A DNA stretch of 13,858 nucleotides, taken from contig JAEYAG010000220.1 in assembly GCA_023451265.1 (NCBI GenBank), positions 1-13,858 of the forward strand, given 5' to 3'. The notes beneath the pieces were generated by a model. It saw nothing but the letters and a program-made list of their open reading frames with translations, made no database searches and had not been told where the DNA came from. The position numbers and the translations under genes were made by a program. Below are positions 13,723 to 13,858 of the stretch, piece by piece (position 1 is the first letter of the stretch; each line of letters starts with the position of its first letter). Origin of the DNA: Actinomycetes bacterium. GTDB taxonomy: Bacteria > Actinomycetota > Actinomycetes > Actinomycetales > Microbacteriaceae.

Positions 13723-13785
13723 GGCTCGCGCCCGGCATCCGCTCGCTGCCCCCGGCATCCGCCGACCGCTTCCGAGGTCAGCCCG

Positions 13786-13858
13786 TCAGTCGCCGTCCCA
13801 GCGCGCGGGGTCGTCGCGGCCGCGCAGGCGGTCGATGTCGCGGCGCTCTCGCTTGGTG
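13786..13858 (-). CDS. 3' end of a probable S4-domain RNA-binding protein (partial)
   Basis: On the minus strand a frame enters from the window edge and stops at TGA (13788-13786), encoding the last 23 residues: TKRERRDIDRLRG followed by RDDPARWDGD. A basic TKRERRDIDRLRG tail is typical of small S4-domain (Hsp15-like) RNA-binding proteins, which end in a charged helix. The S4 domain itself lies outside the window, so the assignment rests only on the tail. The gene converges on the Nudix-NYN gene across 63 nt of non-coding DNA that holds two copies of the octamer CGGCATCC 20 nt apart and no clear terminator. Confidence 0.6.
   Translation of the reverse strand, partial: TKRERRDIDRLRGRDDPARWDGD

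Larger units (their letters stand above)
170..13760. repeat. dispersed octamer GGATGCCG / CGGCATCC, about 25 copies
   Basis: Read by eye, GGATGCCG starts at 416, 2757, 3120, 4492, 4594, 5749, 6067, 7794, 8184, 10072, 10976, 11146 and 13419. CGGCATCC starts at 170, 1055, 1487, 2044, 3209, 5889, 6987, 9230, 11323, 13076, 13733 and 13753. Every GGATGCC heptamer found extends to the same octamer. Base composition near 72% GC predicts only one or two. In genes it is read as Asp-Ala (11), Ala-Ser (6), Gly-Ile (5) and once as Arg-His-Pro; two copies are non-coding. Strand use is balanced (13:12). Confidence 0.8.

Noticed and set aside
13733..13760. Two CGGCATCC copies 20 nt apart as a local operator
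   Set aside because: The same octamer occurs throughout the window in genes and elsewhere, so this pair is better explained as part of the general over-representation.

Overview
The window is very GC-rich, uses GTG starts freely, packs genes with 1-31 nt overlaps, and carries the xerD / ParA-like / scpA / scpB / rluB / cmk / der cluster typical of Actinobacteria. Codon use, gene content and the intergenic repeat suggest Microbacteriaceae, probably Microbacterium or a close relative. This placement is inference from the sequence, not a database match.

Positions 1-9866 hold a rightward run of ten genes: xerD (site-specific recombinase), a SufS-like PLP enzyme, a membrane-anchored thioredoxin-fold protein, a ParA-family ATPase, scpA, scpB, an RluB-type pseudouridine synthase, tyrA (prephenate dehydrogenase with ACT domain), cmk and der. 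From the ParA gene onward the genes overlap or nearly touch, so they are probably one transcription unit joining chromosome segregation (ParA, ScpAB, perhaps XerD), ribosome maturation (RluB, Der), CMP salvage (Cmk) and tyrosine synthesis (TyrA). An extended -10 promoter fits just before the ParA gene. The PLP enzyme and membrane thioredoxin are separated by 1 nt and look like a self-contained sulfur/thiol cassette between xerD and the segregation genes. This is the least understood part of the window.

Between der and the next leftward gene lies a REP-like imperfect palindrome (9883-9967). Positions 9984-12547 carry the leftward anaerobic (class III) ribonucleotide reductase operon, nrdD then nrdG, overlapping by 31 nt. 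Its promoter region has two NrdR-box-like sites exactly 31 bp apart. Divergent from it, apparently from a leaderless promoter, is a Nudix hydrolase fused to a NYN/PIN-like nuclease domain (12796-13722). The window ends in the 3' end of a leftward gene, probably an S4-domain RNA-binding protein.

Across the whole window the octamer GGATGCCG or its complement occurs about 25 times. It appears in several reading frames, on both strands and in non-coding DNA, far above what composition predicts. No tRNA, rRNA, CRISPR array, insertion sequence or prophage was seen. No gene-free stretch exceeds 300 bases; the longest is 12548-12795.
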